Of a stretch of 64,000 nt of DNA, positions 33,979 through 43,844 are shown one piece after another. This DNA is from Candidatus Fimadaptatus faecigallinarum (GTDB lineage Bacteria; Bacillota; Clostridia; Christensenellales; Aristaeellaceae), in assembly GCA_018714445.1 (NCBI GenBank), contig DVNK01000052.1, forward strand, positions 1 through 64,000, read 5' to 3'. How positions within the stretch are numbered: the first letter of the stretch is position 1; each line of letters starts with the position of its first letter. The notes under the pieces are model-generated. The model saw nothing but the letters and a program-made list of their open reading frames with translations. It was not told the DNA's origin and did not search any database. The position numbers and the translations under genes were made by a program.

Positions 33979-35310
33979 GTGTCAAAGAAGATAGCGTTCA
34001 TAGGCGCGGGCAGCTTCGGGTTCACGCGCAAGCTCGTAAACGACCTGCTGACGTTCCCGGCGTTTGCCGACGCAACAATCGCGCTGATGGACATCAATCC
34101 TGAGCGCCTGGACTACATAAAGCGCGCCGTGGATCGCATAGTCGAACAGGGCAAGTACCCGGCCAAAGTCGTGGCCACGCTCGACCGCAAGGAAGCGCTG
34201 ATGGGCGCGGACGGCGTAGTGACGACGATACTGCACGGCGAAGTTGACGTCTGGCAGCACGACATACTGATACCCAAGAAGTACGGCGTGGATACCAACG
34301 TCGGCGACACGCGCGGTCCCAGCGGCATATTCCGCTACCTGCGCACCGTGAACCCGATAATGGACATAGCCGCCGACATAGACCGCTACTGCCCCAACGC
34401 GGTGTACCTGAACTACACCAATCCCATGGCCATGCTGTGCCGCACGGTACAGGGCGCGTTCCCCAAGATGGTGTGCTCGGGCCTGTGCCACAGCGTGCAG
34501 GGCACTGCGTCGATGCTGGCGCGCTGGATAGGCGCCGATGAAAAGGACATCGCCTACACCTGCATGGGCATAAACCATCAGGCGTTCTACACCGAATTCC
34601 TGTACAAGGGCGAGGACGCATACCCGCTGATCCGCAAGGCGATAACCGAAAACGAGGCCATATACAATGAAGAACAGGTGCGCAATGAGATGTTCCTGGC
34701 GCTGGGCTACTACGTGACCGAGTCCTCGGGCCACAACAGCGAGTACAACGCCTGGTTCCGCAAGCGCCCCGACCTGATTGAGAAGTACTGCATACACGGC
34801 ACCGGCTGGAATCCGGGCGAGTACGCGTACATACTCAACGAGTACCGCAAGCGCGAGACCACCTGGAAGGGCGAGATGGACAAGTGGTTCGAGGAGCCGC
34901 TGGAGCTCAAGCGCGGGTTTGAGTATGCGGCGTACATATTCAACGCGATATTCGGCGACGGCGAGATGTTCAAGTTCAACGGCAACGTGCGCAACTTCGG
35001 GCTGATAGACAACCTGCCGGCGGGCTGCTGCGTCGAGGTGCCGGTGCTGGCGAGCAAGCGTGGACTGGAGCCGATCGCGGTCGGTCACATGCCGGCGCAG
35101 CTGGCGCTGCTGAGCGGCACGTCGGCGCAGATAGAGGAGATGGTCGTCGAGGCGTCGCTGACCGGCGACAAGGAAATGGTGTATCGCGCGATATGCTACG
35201 ATCCGTTGACGGCGGCGGTGTGCAGCCTGCGCGAGATCCGCGATATGGTCAACGAAATGTTCGAGCAGAACCGCGACTGGCTGCCGCAGTTTAACGGCGG
35301 CAAGCTGTGA
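33979..35310 (+). CDS. melA: Alpha-galactosidase, glycoside hydrolase family 4 (MelA type)
   Basis: NAD- and Mn-dependent hydrolase of alpha-galactosides such as melibiose, cytoplasmic, 443 residues. The N-terminal NAD site is [13 protein letters not shown]. The metal Cys lies in [10 protein letters not shown] (about 165), a motif specific to MelA as opposed to phospho-glycosidases. The metal His is in MGINHQAFY, and the C-terminal [17 protein letters not shown] also matches. Start is GTG at 33979, eight bases after GGGAGGA. The last bases overlap the GNAT gene (GTGA), so translation is coupled. No sugar transporter is adjacent. Confidence 0.94.
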   Translation: MSKKIAFIGAGSFGFTRKLVNDLLTFPAFADATIALMDINPERLDYIKRAVDRIVEQGKYPAKVVATLDRKEALMGADGVVTTILHGEVDVWQHDILIPKKYGVDTNVGDTRGPSGIFRYLRTVNPIMDIAADIDRYCPNAVYLNYTNPMAMLCRTVQGAFPKMVCSGLCHSVQGTASMLARWIGADEKDIAYTCMGINHQAFYTEFLYKGEDAYPLIRKAITENEAIYNEEQVRNEMFLALGYYVTESSGHNSEYNAWFRKRPDLIEKYCIHGTGWNPGEYAYILNEYRKRETTWKGEMDKWFEEPLELKRGFEYAAYIFNAIFGDGEMFKFNGNVRNFGLIDNLPAGCCVEVPVLASKRGLEPIAVGHMPAQLALLSGTSAQIEEMVVEASLTGDKEMVYRAICYDPLTAAVCSLREIRDMVNEMFEQNRDWLPQFNGGKL

Positions 35311-35852
35311 CGGGCGAGCAGTGCGGCGCTGTGGCGGCGCGGCTGCATCTCAGGCCGCTGTCGCCGGACGACGGGCGCGAGATTTACGACATGCTCCAGC
35401 AGATAGCCTCAAACGACAACGGCTTTCACAACCCGGTGTGCGGAATGAGCGTTGGCGAATACGGCGAGTGGCTCAGGCGCGAGTACGGCTATGACACCGG
35501 CGACCTGGAGGACTGGATGGTGCCACAGTCGTCCTACTGGCTGTACGACGGCGACCAGCCGGTCGGGTACGGGCGGCTGCGCCATAGGCTCAATGCGGCG
35601 CTGGAGGCGCACAGCGGGCACATAGGCTATGCGATAGCCCAACCATATCGTGGCCGCGGCTATGGCAATGCGATACTTGCGCTGCTGCTGAACGAGGCGG
35701 CGCGGCTGGGGCTGAAGTGGGTGCAGATCGGCGCGAACGCCGACAACGCGCGCTCAAACCGCGTGATACGGCACTGCGGCGGCGAGCTGATTCGCACCGA
35801 TGGGAGCAAGAACTTCTATCGGATCACGCTAAAGCGCGGTGCACAAGCGTAG
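35307..35852 (+). CDS. GNAT-family N-acetyltransferase
   Basis: 181 residues. The acetyl-CoA loop is visible as [17 protein letters not shown] (about 112-128), followed by [23 protein letters not shown], the usual RimJ/RimL-like ending. GTG start at 35307 shares four bases with the melA stop. Its substrate is unknown. The coupling to melA suggests a galactoside- or amino-sugar-linked role, which is inference. Confidence 0.88.
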   Translation: MTGEQCGAVAARLHLRPLSPDDGREIYDMLQQIASNDNGFHNPVCGMSVGEYGEWLRREYGYDTGDLEDWMVPQSSYWLYDGDQPVGYGRLRHRLNAALEAHSGHIGYAIAQPYRGRGYGNAILALLLNEAARLGLKWVQIGANADNARSNRVIRHCGGELIRTDGSKNFYRITLKRGAQA

Positions 35853-35969
35853 ATGCCGATGTTGACGCCGTAGTTTTGCGGCCAATATGCGCGCGCAAGT
35901 TGCGCATGCGCACAGGGCGGGCGGAAACGCTCCAATGTTGATTGCTCCGATGTTGATTCTTAAAAAAAA

Positions 35970-35998
35970 CCGCTGTCGGTCGACGGCGGTTTTTTTGC
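35970..35998. terminator. Strong bidirectional terminator after melA-GNAT
   Basis: CCGCTGTC / GACGGCGG (one wobble pair, loop GGTC) is flanked by eight A on the left and seven T on the right, so it works for both strands. It is 118 bases past the GNAT stop. From 36000 to 36428 nothing else was recognised. Confidence 0.85.
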
Positions 35999-36428
35999 TG
36001 GGCTTGTACGGAGGTGATTGCGCAATTTGGCCCATGGCTTGCGTGGGAGTATAAGGTGATGGCGCGGCATTAGCTCAGGCAAATGCCGCCCAGCACTTGC
36101 GGCATGTCCAGCGGTGCAGTGCGAAGGCGCAGCGCAAAGGCGCAGTGCAAATCGGTAATTGCCGATGAGCATATATGCTGCATGGAAATGCGCGCAATGG
36201 CGTTGCTCATGACGTTATTCATTACGGCGCGCCATTGGCATAAGCTAAAGACGGGCGTGACCAGTATCATACTGGGTGCAATGACCGCGCAGCATGCGGC
36301 GCTCAGACGCAAGCTCACAGCGCCACACTGGTATATTCGCCAAAAAACGACGGCAATATATGTCGAATTTTGGAAAAATAAGCTGGCGGCGGCATATGAA
36401 AGCGACTCAGGCATATATAAACTAGCAG

Positions 36429-36884
36429 ATGATAATACACTTTAGCTTACGTGAACCACACCCGAGGTATACTGGAGGTGTAGCAAAGACGAGCAAGCAC
36501 CGATGTAGCGACGTCCGCGAGCGGCAGGCGCTTATCGACCGGCATGCGGGTCTGATAGCGTGCGTGGCCCGGCAACTGGCCAAGTCCGGCGCGGACATTG
36601 ACGAACTGACGGCCGTGGGCGCAATCGGCCTGATAAAGGCGGCAAATACGTTTAAACCGACGCGGCATCGCGACTTTACCACATACAGCCTCAGATGCAT
36701 AGTGCGCGAGGCGGTACTATACCTGCACAACAAGGGCCATGTGACGCTGGAGCAACGGACGTATAAGGCATTGATGTGTTCGATATGCTCCGAAAGGTCG
36801 AACGGCTGTGCGCCCGTGCCCGAGCAGAACGGCCCCGTAAATGACGCGGCAGATCCGGCAGACGCCGGATCTAAACGCGATTAG
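36429..36884 (+). CDS. Truncated sigma-70 factor with region 2 only (SigE/SigK-like N-terminal half)
   Basis: At most 151 residues. The stretch ALIDRHAGLIACVARQLAK ... IDELTAVGAIGLIKAANTF ... TTYSLRCIVREAVLYLHNK is a clear sigma region 2, closest to the sporulation factors E/K (compare [16 protein letters not shown] in sigE 640 bases away). After LEQRTYKA the protein ends in a Cys/Pro/Asp tail, with no region 3 or 4. The start is uncertain: ATG 36429 lacks a ribosome site, while GGAGG (36474-36478) has no standard in-frame start after it. It may be a decayed duplicate, a stand-alone regulator, or the first half of a split sigK. Confidence 0.65.
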   Translation: MIIHFSLREPHPRYTGGVAKTSKHRCSDVRERQALIDRHAGLIACVARQLAKSGADIDELTAVGAIGLIKAANTFKPTRHRDFTTYSLRCIVREAVLYLHNKGHVTLEQRTYKALMCSICSERSNGCAPVPEQNGPVNDAADPADAGSKRD

Positions 36885-37255
36885 CGATATCGGTGCGGTG
36901 GTTAATCGGCAAGGCTCCGGGCTGACCGCGCTCTGATGCAGCGCGGATATTTGCTTATGGCCTGGCGGTGCGTGATTTGCGCTGCGGACTCGACTGCGCG
37001 CCATGTCTTATTATGAAACTGTTCTTACGAGCCTGCGCGGCGGACGCGCATTCACAGACAGGTTGCGTTGTACGCTTATCGACGCCCGGCGCAGTCAAAT
37101 TCAGCGCGGGTGACTGACCGGGCTTTATGCCATGTGACGCCAACTCATATATGCGAACCAGCCCGAATAACGCGCAATTGTAAACCCACGCCCCGCCGTG
37201 GGGCAAGCGGCACTTGTACCGGCGTAGCACGCCGCTTGCGCGCATGCCGTCAAAT

Positions 37256-37285
37256 CAAAAAAGGCCGTTCGAATATCGAACAGCC
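37256..37285 (-). terminator. Terminator of spoIIGA-sigE (hairpin copy 1)
   Basis: GGC(C)GTTCGA-ATA-TCGAAC(A)GCC. On the minus strand it is followed by seven T. The identical hairpin core also occurs at 37475. It lies 240 bases past the sigE stop. Sequence between 36885 and 37255 holds nothing recognised. Confidence 0.7.
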
Positions 37286-37474
37286 TCCGGCCGTTGACAA
37301 GTCCCAACAGCTGGACAAATGCATCGTTTTAAGCCTGCTATGAAATTACGCATGGACGATGCTTCAAATACGTTTGATATAACGGACATTATGGCATGGT
37401 TTGCAGATGCCATTTGTCGTTATTGTAAGTTTAGCCAAGCTGGCAGTATGCGCAATACCTTGTCAGTGAACTGA

Positions 37475-37497
37475 GGCCGTTCGAATATCGAACAGCC
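37475..37497 (-). repeat. Second copy of the sigE-end hairpin, without T-run
   Basis: Same 26-base sequence as at 37263 (GAGGCTGTTCGATATTCGAA then CGGCC on the minus strand), 27 bases past the sigE stop, without the T-run. It may be a pause or processing site. Confidence 0.7.
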
Positions 37498-37524
37498 TCC
37501 TTAATCAGGCATGACGCCGCAGCG

Positions 37525-38283
37525 TCACTGCAACCGGGCCATCTCGCCGCGCAGCCGCGATATGATGCGCTTTTCGAGGCGGGAGATGTAGGACTGGGAT
37601 ATGCCCAGCAGCTCGGCGACCTCGCGCTGAGTCATCTCGGGCCGGCCGCCCAGACCGTAGCGCAGCGCCATTATGCGGCGCTCGCGGGGTGAGAGCGTGC
37701 TCAGCGCCTGAGTGAGCATTTCGCGCTCGGTATCGCTTTCTATGTCGCGACTGACCAGGTCGGGTTCTGTGCCCAGTATGTCGCTCAGCAGCAATTCATT
37801 GCCGTCCCAGTCGGTGTTGAGCGGCTCGTCGAATGATACCTCGAGTTTCAGGCGGCTGTTGCGGCGCAGGTACATGAGTATCTCGTTTTCGATGCAGCGC
37901 GAGCCGTATGTGGCGAGCTTTATATTTTTGGCTGGGTCAAATGTGTTTACGGCCTTTATCAGGCCTATAGTGCCTATCGATATCAGATCTTCTATGCCCA
38001 CGCCTGTGTTTTCAAATTTGCGCGCTATGTAGACGACCAGGCGCAGATTGTGCTCTATCAGTGCCTGGCGCACCTGCGTGTCGCCCTGTTTCAGCTTTTC
38101 CAACTGCTCTAACTCCTCCTCATGTGTGAACGGAGCCGGGAGGGATACGCCCCCGCCTATGTAGTGCACGCCGTCGCCGCGCACTCCCAGCTTTGACATT
38201 ATGTTGTATATGAACTGGTATATGGCGCTGCGATGCGGGCATGTGCGTGTAGTGCGCTCAGCCTTTGAGCGAGTAACTGGCAT
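37525..38283 (-). CDS. sigE: Sporulation sigma factor SigE
   Basis: Early mother-cell sigma factor, 252 residues, made as an inactive pro-form. The N-terminal pro-sequence runs to about residue 45. Region 2 follows ([53 protein letters not shown]). Region 4 is [14 protein letters not shown] and [20 protein letters not shown]. The ATG at 38283 follows GGGAGGTGA. A GTG nine bases upstream lies inside that ribosome site and is rejected. It overlaps the end of spoIIGA by 26 bases, so the protease and its substrate are translationally coupled, as in other spore formers. Confidence 0.97.
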   Translation of the reverse strand: MPVTRSKAERTTRTCPHRSAIYQFIYNIMSKLGVRGDGVHYIGGGVSLPAPFTHEEELEQLEKLKQGDTQVRQALIEHNLRLVVYIARKFENTGVGIEDLISIGTIGLIKAVNTFDPAKNIKLATYGSRCIENEILMYLRRNSRLKLEVSFDEPLNTDWDGNELLLSDILGTEPDLVSRDIESDTEREMLTQALSTLSPRERRIMALRYGLGGRPEMTQREVAELLGISQSYISRLEKRIISRLRGEMARLQ

Positions 38284-39100
38284 CGGGTTCACCTCCCTGC
38301 GTTATGCCGGGCGCGCAGCTCAACTCCAATGGGGCCAACGCCTGCGCGCCGCCGGGCAGCTCGCCCGGATACACCGCGACCCACACATCGTCGCGTCGGG
38401 CGCACAGCTTGCCGGCGCGTACCTCGACCGAATCGGGGCAAAAGCACTTCATGCGCCCGCTCTCACCCAGCGCGGTATAGTACACCATGCGCCACCGGCG
38501 CGAGGGCAGTGCTGCGTCGCGCGCGTCAAAGCCCTCCGGCAACAGCGCGCGCAGCGCCTTTTCGGACGCTATCAGCACACAGGCGCCGCTTATCGGCTCG
38601 CGCAGACGGTTGCCGGTGTCGACCAGCGCTGTGAGGCAGCGGCGCTGACCGCCGTCGCTTATGCCGATCTTCAGCTCCCAGCCCCAGCAGCGCTTAAGGT
38701 GTGCGCTGGTCAGCCATAGCCCTGCGCCGCCGCACGCCGTGAGGCACCAGCCCAGCTGTCCCCAGCCCCATCCGCCGCTCATCAGGCTTATCAGCAGCGC
38801 GCCGCCGCCCAGCAGCATCGTCATGCACATCACGGCGGCGGCGACCGAGGCCGCATCCCGTGCGCTGCGCACGCCGCAGGCGCCCAGCGCCATCAATGCC
38901 GGCACGGCCAGCCGCATCGGCAGACTGCCCAGCCACTCCATGCGCGGCAGGTATATGAGTACTGCCCATATGCCGCCCAGCGCAGCGGCCACGAGCACCC
39001 TCAGCGGATGCCGGCGGCCCAGCGCACGCGCGGCCAGGTCCAGTATAAGCGCGTTCATCATGATGTTGACCAGTAAGTAGCTTTCCAGGCATATCTCCAT
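38258..39100 (-). CDS. spoIIGA: Pro-sigma-E processing peptidase SpoIIGA
   Basis: Membrane aspartic protease that cleaves pro-SigE once activated by SpoIIR across the septum, 280 residues. It has five hydrophobic helices (about 5-150: [20 protein letters not shown], then segments rich in Leu/Ala/Gly). The C-terminal protease domain has its catalytic Asp in ALVDTGNRL (about 172). The ATG at 39100 starts the family-typical [12 protein letters not shown]. The longer frame to 39208 lacks family residues. Followed by sigE with overlapping ends. Confidence 0.93.
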   Translation of the reverse strand: MEICLESYLLVNIMMNALILDLAARALGRRHPLRVLVAAALGGIWAVLIYLPRMEWLGSLPMRLAVPALMALGACGVRSARDAASVAAAVMCMTMLLGGGALLISLMSGGWGWGQLGWCLTACGGAGLWLTSAHLKRCWGWELKIGISDGGQRRCLTALVDTGNRLREPISGACVLIASEKALRALLPEGFDARDAALPSRRWRMVYYTALGESGRMKCFCPDSVEVRAGKLCARRDDVWVAVYPGELPGGAQALAPLELSCAPGITQGGEPDASYSLKG

Positions 39101-39495
39101 CCGATACCCATCCGGCTCCTCATTGCGCCCTGAATATTTTTTGCGGGAAATAGTATTGCATATTGACATCATCCGCAACGCGCGGCCCGTCCTCCTTGTT
39201 CCGGGCACATATATTGTATAACGAATCGTCTGTCGAAAGCCGTTGCGCCAATGCTTAAATTTCGGCCATGCGTCGCGCTAATGCGGCGTCAGACCGCGCA
39301 ATGTGAGGAAGCCGTGCGGGTGTTTTGTCGAATGTGGCGAAAGTGTGGCGTGGAGCGCGTGGGGCGAAAGTCTATGCGTAAGTTGGCGGCACGCCGCCCG
39401 TAAATGCGCAATACGAATCGGTACGGCTGGCGCGCGGCGCGTTTCGCGCGCCGACGCTAACAGGGCGCGGTGCGTCTGGCTAATCGGTTTTATCG

Positions 39496-39810
39496 ATGCA
39501 GGGCGCGTTTATAGAGATCAATGCAGTGGGTATTTATGGAGCTGACGCGGCAAATTTGGCGTGCGCTTATCGAGCCAAAGCGGCAAACGCAGTGTGCGTT
39601 TATGAAGCCGACGCGGCAAATGCAGTGTGTGTTAATCGAGCTGACGCGGCAAACGCAGTGTGCGCTTATCGAGTCGACGCGGCAAGTGCTGTGTGCGTTT
39701 ATGGAGCCGACGCGGCAAATGCAGTGTGCGTTAATCGAGCCAACGCGGCAAACGCAGTGTGCGTTTATGGAGCCGACGCGGCAAATGCAGTGTGTTCTTA
39801 CTAATCCGCG
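39496..39810. repeat. 33-bp tandem array, about 9 copies, between spoIIGA and the his operon
   Basis: Units contain GACGCGGCAAATGCAGTGTG and CGTTTATGGAGCC or CGTTAATCGAGCC. Because 33 is a multiple of three, several frames stay open, for example an 11-residue repeat YGADAANAVCV from ATG 39496. No ribosome site precedes it, so coding is doubtful. It lies in a divergent intergenic region. 39101-39495 and 39811-39949 show nothing else. Confidence 0.9.
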
Positions 39811-39949
39811 CGCCCAATGAGTGCCACGTTCGTCGAGTTGGTGCGACTAACGCGCAGTGCGGCCGCTGCGCGCCGGCGCACATCCCCCTTCACAACCTGC
39901 TGTGCAAGGTGTATACTTGAAATTGTGCGGCGTAAATAGCGCCCGCATA

Positions 39950-39978
39950 TTGACATGTGCGGCAAAATAAGTTATACT
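39950..39978 (+). promoter_or_regulatory. Sigma-A promoter of the histidine operon
   Basis: TTGACA (39950-39955), 17-base spacer, TATACT (39973-39978), 40 bases before hisZ. The leader is too short for a T-box or attenuator. Confidence 0.87.
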
Positions 39979-40017
39979 ACTGGCAGTTTAGCATGATAAA
40001 GCGATGAGGTGCATTCT

Positions 40018-41202
40018 ATGGCGCGATTGAGGTTATACCCGCCGGAGGGCATGCAGGACTACCTGCCCGACGAGCGGTGGCACAAGCGGCGCGTGGAGGC
40101 GCAGGTGCGCGAGCAGTTTGCGCTGAGCGGCTATGAGGAGATAGAGACGTCGATGTTGGAGTACTGCGACGTGGTATCGGGCGGCGAGGGACGGCTGCCG
40201 GCGGAGCAGCTGTTTAAGACATTCGACCAGCGGGGCAGCGTGCTGGCAGTGCGGCCGGACAATACGCTGCCGATAGCGCGGCTGATAGCGGGCCATGCAC
40301 GCGAGATGCCTGCGCCGGTGCGGGTGAGCTATGTGCAGGACATAGTGCAGTACCCGCTGCCCAAGGGCGGCCAGATGCGCGCGCATACGCAGGCGGGCAT
40401 AGAGCTGATGGGCGAGGGCGGCGCGGCGGCCGACGCCGAGGTGATCGCGGTGGCGATACGCGCGCTCAGGGCCAGCGGCCTGCGCCAGTTCCAGATAGAC
40501 ATAGGCCAGGTCGAGTACTTCAAGGGGCTGATGGAGGAGGCCGGTTTGACCGGCGACACCGCCGAGCGGTTGCGCGTGTGCGTGGAGGAGAAGAACTCGC
40601 TGGCGATAGAGCTGATGAAGAGCCGCGGCGAGATAAGCGAGATGGCGGCGCAGCGGCTGCGCGAGTTGCCGGGGCTGTACGGCGGCGAGGAGGTGCTGGA
40701 CGCGGCCGAGGCGCTGTCGAGCAACGCGCGGTGCCGGGCTGCGGTGCGCAATCTGCGCGACATACTGGCCATGCTCAGGGCGTACGAGCTGGACGGCTAC
40801 ATATCGATAGATCTGGGCATGGTGCATTCGATAGACTACTATACCGGCATGATATTCAGGGGCCTGACGGGGCATCTTGGATATCCGCTGCTGTCGGGCG
40901 GGCGGTATGACGAGCTGATGGCGCAGTTCGGGCGGCCGATGGCGGCGACCGGGTTTGCGCTGAGCGTCAAGCCGTTGCTGGTGGCGCTGGAGCGCGAGGG
41001 CGGCATGCTCAAGCGTCCGGCGGTGGACTGGATGCTGGCGTTCACGCCCGACGGTTGCCAGCGGGCGCTGAGGCTGGCCGAGTCGCTGCGGGCGCAGGGG
41101 CTGAGCGTGCGCATGTGCTATCAGCCCGAGCGCCTGGAAGAGCAGGCGCGCGCGGCGGGTTGCCGCGACTGGAAGCTGATAGATGGGGGTGACGCGAGAT
41201 GA
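40018..41202 (+). CDS. hisZ: ATP phosphoribosyltransferase regulatory subunit HisZ
   Basis: Histidyl-tRNA synthetase paralogue that activates short-form HisG and carries histidine feedback, 394 residues. The class II catalytic core is seen (PEGMQDYLPDE, motif 2 VRVSYVQDIVQY, YTGMIFRGL, LLSGGRYDELMAQFG, ATGFALSVKPLL). The position downstream next to short HisG and the lack of a proper anticodon-binding domain argue for HisZ over HisS. ATG 40018 with GATGAGGTGC upstream. The stop overlaps the hisG start (ATGA). Confidence 0.92.
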   Translation: MARLRLYPPEGMQDYLPDERWHKRRVEAQVREQFALSGYEEIETSMLEYCDVVSGGEGRLPAEQLFKTFDQRGSVLAVRPDNTLPIARLIAGHAREMPAPVRVSYVQDIVQYPLPKGGQMRAHTQAGIELMGEGGAAADAEVIAVAIRALRASGLRQFQIDIGQVEYFKGLMEEAGLTGDTAERLRVCVEEKNSLAIELMKSRGEISEMAAQRLRELPGLYGGEEVLDAAEALSSNARCRAAVRNLRDILAMLRAYELDGYISIDLGMVHSIDYYTGMIFRGLTGHLGYPLLSGGRYDELMAQFGRPMAATGFALSVKPLLVALEREGGMLKRPAVDWMLAFTPDGCQRALRLAESLRAQGLSVRMCYQPERLEEQARAAGCRDWKLIDGGDAR

Positions 41203-41849
41203 GCGCGATTAAGCTGGCGCTGGCCAAGGGCCGGCTGGCCGATGAGACGCTGAATCTGCTGGAGCGCGCCGGGGTGAGCTGTCCCGAGCTGCATGAGAAG
41301 AGCCGCAAGCTGGTGTTCCGCGATCAGTCGGGCATGTACGAGTTCATAATGGTAAAGCCGTCGGACGTGCCGACATATGTGGATTACGGCGTGGCGGACG
41401 TGGGCGTGGTCGGCAAGGATACGCTGATGGAGGAGAACCGGCCGCTGTACGAGCTGTTGGACCTGGGGTTTGGCAAGTGCAGGATGTGCGTGGCGGGGTT
41501 CCCGGAGCAGCGCGACAAGCTGATAACGTCGTCGCACTTCCGCGTGGCGACCAAGTATCCGGCGATAGCGCGGCGGTTTTACGAGGAGCGCGGCGAGAAC
41601 GTGGAGATAATCAAGCTCAACGGTTCGGTCGAGCTGGGGCCGCTGGTGGGACTGAGCGACGTGATAGTGGATATAGTGGAGAGCGGCGCGACGCTGCGCG
41701 CCAATGGGCTGGAAGTGCTGGAGACCGTGTGCGACCTGAGCGCGCGGCTGGTCGTGAACCGCGTCAGCCTCAAGACGCGCGCCGGCGACATCAAGCGGCT
41801 GATAGAGGCGCTCAAGGCGCAGCTGAACGCGCCGCAGGACGCCACCTGA
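41199..41849 (+). CDS. hisG: ATP phosphoribosyltransferase, short form
   Basis: First step of histidine synthesis (ATP + PRPP), 216 residues, the short form that lacks the C-terminal regulatory domain and needs HisZ. Signatures are KLALAKGRLADETLNLLERA at the start, VDYGVADVGVVGKDTL (about 60) and the PRPP-site VELGPLVGLSDVIVDIVESG (about 148). Start overlaps hisZ by four bases. The next gene, hisD, is 696 bases away across a 45-bp array. Confidence 0.96.
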   Translation: MSAIKLALAKGRLADETLNLLERAGVSCPELHEKSRKLVFRDQSGMYEFIMVKPSDVPTYVDYGVADVGVVGKDTLMEENRPLYELLDLGFGKCRMCVAGFPEQRDKLITSSHFRVATKYPAIARRFYEERGENVEIIKLNGSVELGPLVGLSDVIVDIVESGATLRANGLEVLETVCDLSARLVVNRVSLKTRAGDIKRLIEALKAQLNAPQDAT

Positions 41850-41935
41850 CAGAGCGCTGTCACGCGAGGCGGCGTGCGATAGCGTCGCGGTCAACTTTGC
41901 GCTTGACAGGGGTTTGATTGAATGGCATGATGGCA

Positions 41936-42350
41936 GCATGCAAGGCTACATCGGATAATGCAGCAGCCATCCGCACGCTATCATGCAAGGAAATATCGGA
42001 TAATGCAGCAGCCATTCGTACGCCATCACGCAAGGCGACATCGGATAATTTAACGGCCATCCGCACGCCATCACGCAAGGTGACATCGGATAATGCAGCA
42101 ACTACCCGTACGCCATCATGCAAGGTGACATCGGATAAAACAGCGGCAATTCGTACGCCATCATACAAGGTGACATCGGATAAAACAGCGGCCATCCGCA
42201 CGCCATCACGCAAGGCAATATCGGATAATGCAGCGGCCATCCGTGTGCCATAATGCAAGGTGACATCGGCTAATGCAGCAGCCATCCGTACGCCATCATG
42301 CAAGGCAATATCGGATAAAACAGCGCACATCCATCCGGCATAGTGCAAGG
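41936..42350. repeat. 45-bp tandem array inside the his operon, about 9 copies
   Basis: Units consist of TGCAAGGTGACATCGGATAA then TGCAGCAGCCATCCGTACGC and CATCA. 45 is divisible by three, so open frames run through it on both strands (15-residue repeats such as SDNAAAIRTPS on plus and DGVRMAAALSDVTLH on minus). Neither has a convincing ribosome site. It separates hisG from hisD, and no terminator or promoter was identified in 42351-42545. Confidence 0.9.
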
Positions 42351-42545
42351 CAAAAACAAGCGATAAGTCAGCCGGCGGGCAGATGCCCAATCAACCGGAA
42401 CATAGGTGTGGTGTGGGGCGGTGCGCGCTGAGGCAGCGCAGCCATTGCGGCAGTTTTAAATAGCGGTTCCATTTAGCGCCGGGCGCGTGCGGCATGGGGC
42501 GGCGCGCTGACGCCGGCGCATTTAGATACGAAATCAGGAGAGTGC

Positions 42546-43844
42546 ATGACAATGCTTCCAATAATAAGATTTACCGGCGAACTGCCGGAGCGGCTCAGGG
42601 GCCGGTCACAGCTGGCCGACGAAGGCGTGCGCGACAGCGTGCGTTCGATAATCGCAGGGGTGCGCGAGCGCGGCGACGCGGCGCTCGTCGAGTACACCGA
42701 GCGCTTTGACCACGCGCGCCTGACGCCTGAGACGATAAGGGTAAGCGAGGCCGAGATCGACGCGGCCTACGATAGCGTGGACGCGCGCCTGCTGGAGGCG
42801 ATGCGCCACAGCGCCGCGCGCATACGCGCCTACCATGAAAAGCAAAAGAAACTCACGTGGCTGGACTTCAATGAGAGCGGCTACGCGCTGGGGCAGAAGG
42901 TCACGCCGCTGGACAGCGCGGCGGTGTATGCGCCGGGCGGCACGGCGATGTATCCGTCCAGCGTGCTGATGAATGTGATACCGGCGTCGGTGGCGGGTGT
43001 CAGGCGCATAGCGCTGCTGACGCCGCCGATGCGCGACGGCAGCGTGTACCCGTTGACGCTGGTGTCGGCGCGCGAGGCCGGCGCGACCGAGATATACCGC
43101 ATAGGCGGCGCGCAGGCGATAGCGGCGGCGGCGTTTGGCACCGAATCGGTGCCGCGCGTGGACAAGATAACCGGCCCGGGCAACATATTCGTGGCCAATG
43201 CCAAGCGCGAGGTGTTCGGGTATGTGGGCATAGACATGATCGCGGGGCCGAGCGAGGTGCTGGTCGTGGCCGATAGCAGCGCGCTGGCACGGTATGTGGC
43301 GGCCGACCTGCTTTCGCAGGCTGAGCACGACGCGCTGGCGCAGGCGGTGCTGATAACCGACAGCGAACAGCTGGCGCTTGAGGTGCAGCAGGAGCTGCCG
43401 CGGCAGCTGGCCGCGCTGGGCCGCGCCGAAATCGCGGGCCGCTCTATCGACGACTATGGCACGATACTGCTGTGCGACTCGATCGAGCAGGGCATTGACG
43501 CCGCCAACCTGGTCGCGCCCGAGCATCTGGAGCTGATGCTGAGCAGTCCGTTCGAATATCTGGGCCGGGTGCGCAACGCGGGCGCGATATTCCTGGGGCG
43601 GTATTCGCCCGAACCGCTGGGCGACTACTACGCCGGCCCCAACCATGTGCTGCCCACTTCGGGCACGGCGCGGTTCTCGTCGCCTTTGTCGGTGGACGAC
43701 TTTGTCAAGCGTTCGTCGATAATATACTGCGAGCGCGATGCGCTGCGGGCGGCGGCGGACGACGTGGCGGCGTTTGCGCGCGCCGAGGGACTGGGCGCGC
43801 ATGCCCGTGCCGTGGAGGTGCGCTTTGAGGGGGATGAGCCATGA
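42546..43844 (+). CDS. hisD: Histidinol dehydrogenase
   Basis: Last two steps of histidine synthesis (histidinol to histidine, NAD- and Zn-dependent), 432 residues. Features: GGTAMYPSSVLMNVIPA (about 135), IYRIGGAQAIAAAAFGT (about 185), KITGPGNIFVANAKREV (about 205), IAGPSEVLV, LLSQAEHDALAQAV with the Zn ligands, and NLVAPEHLELML. The ATG 42546 follows CAGGAGAGTGC. Stop overlaps hisB by four bases. Confidence 0.96.
   Translation: MTMLPIIRFTGELPERLRGRSQLADEGVRDSVRSIIAGVRERGDAALVEYTERFDHARLTPETIRVSEAEIDAAYDSVDARLLEAMRHSAARIRAYHEKQKKLTWLDFNESGYALGQKVTPLDSAAVYAPGGTAMYPSSVLMNVIPASVAGVRRIALLTPPMRDGSVYPLTLVSAREAGATEIYRIGGAQAIAAAAFGTESVPRVDKITGPGNIFVANAKREVFGYVGIDMIAGPSEVLVVADSSALARYVAADLLSQAEHDALAQAVLITDSEQLALEVQQELPRQLAALGRAEIAGRSIDDYGTILLCDSIEQGIDAANLVAPEHLELMLSSPFEYLGRVRNAGAIFLGRYSPEPLGDYYAGPNHVLPTSGTARFSSPLSVDDFVKRSSIIYCERDALRAAADDVAAFARAEGLGAHARAVEVRFEGDEP

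Noticed and set aside
40018-41202. Histidyl-tRNA synthetase HisS
   Set aside because: Immediate coupling to short-form hisG and the missing anticodon-binding domain point to HisZ.
41918-42253. Real gene made of 15-residue repeats within the his operon
   Set aside because: A TTG start with a marginal ribosome site, with open frames on both strands explained by the 45-bp period. Kept as a finding, not as a CDS.
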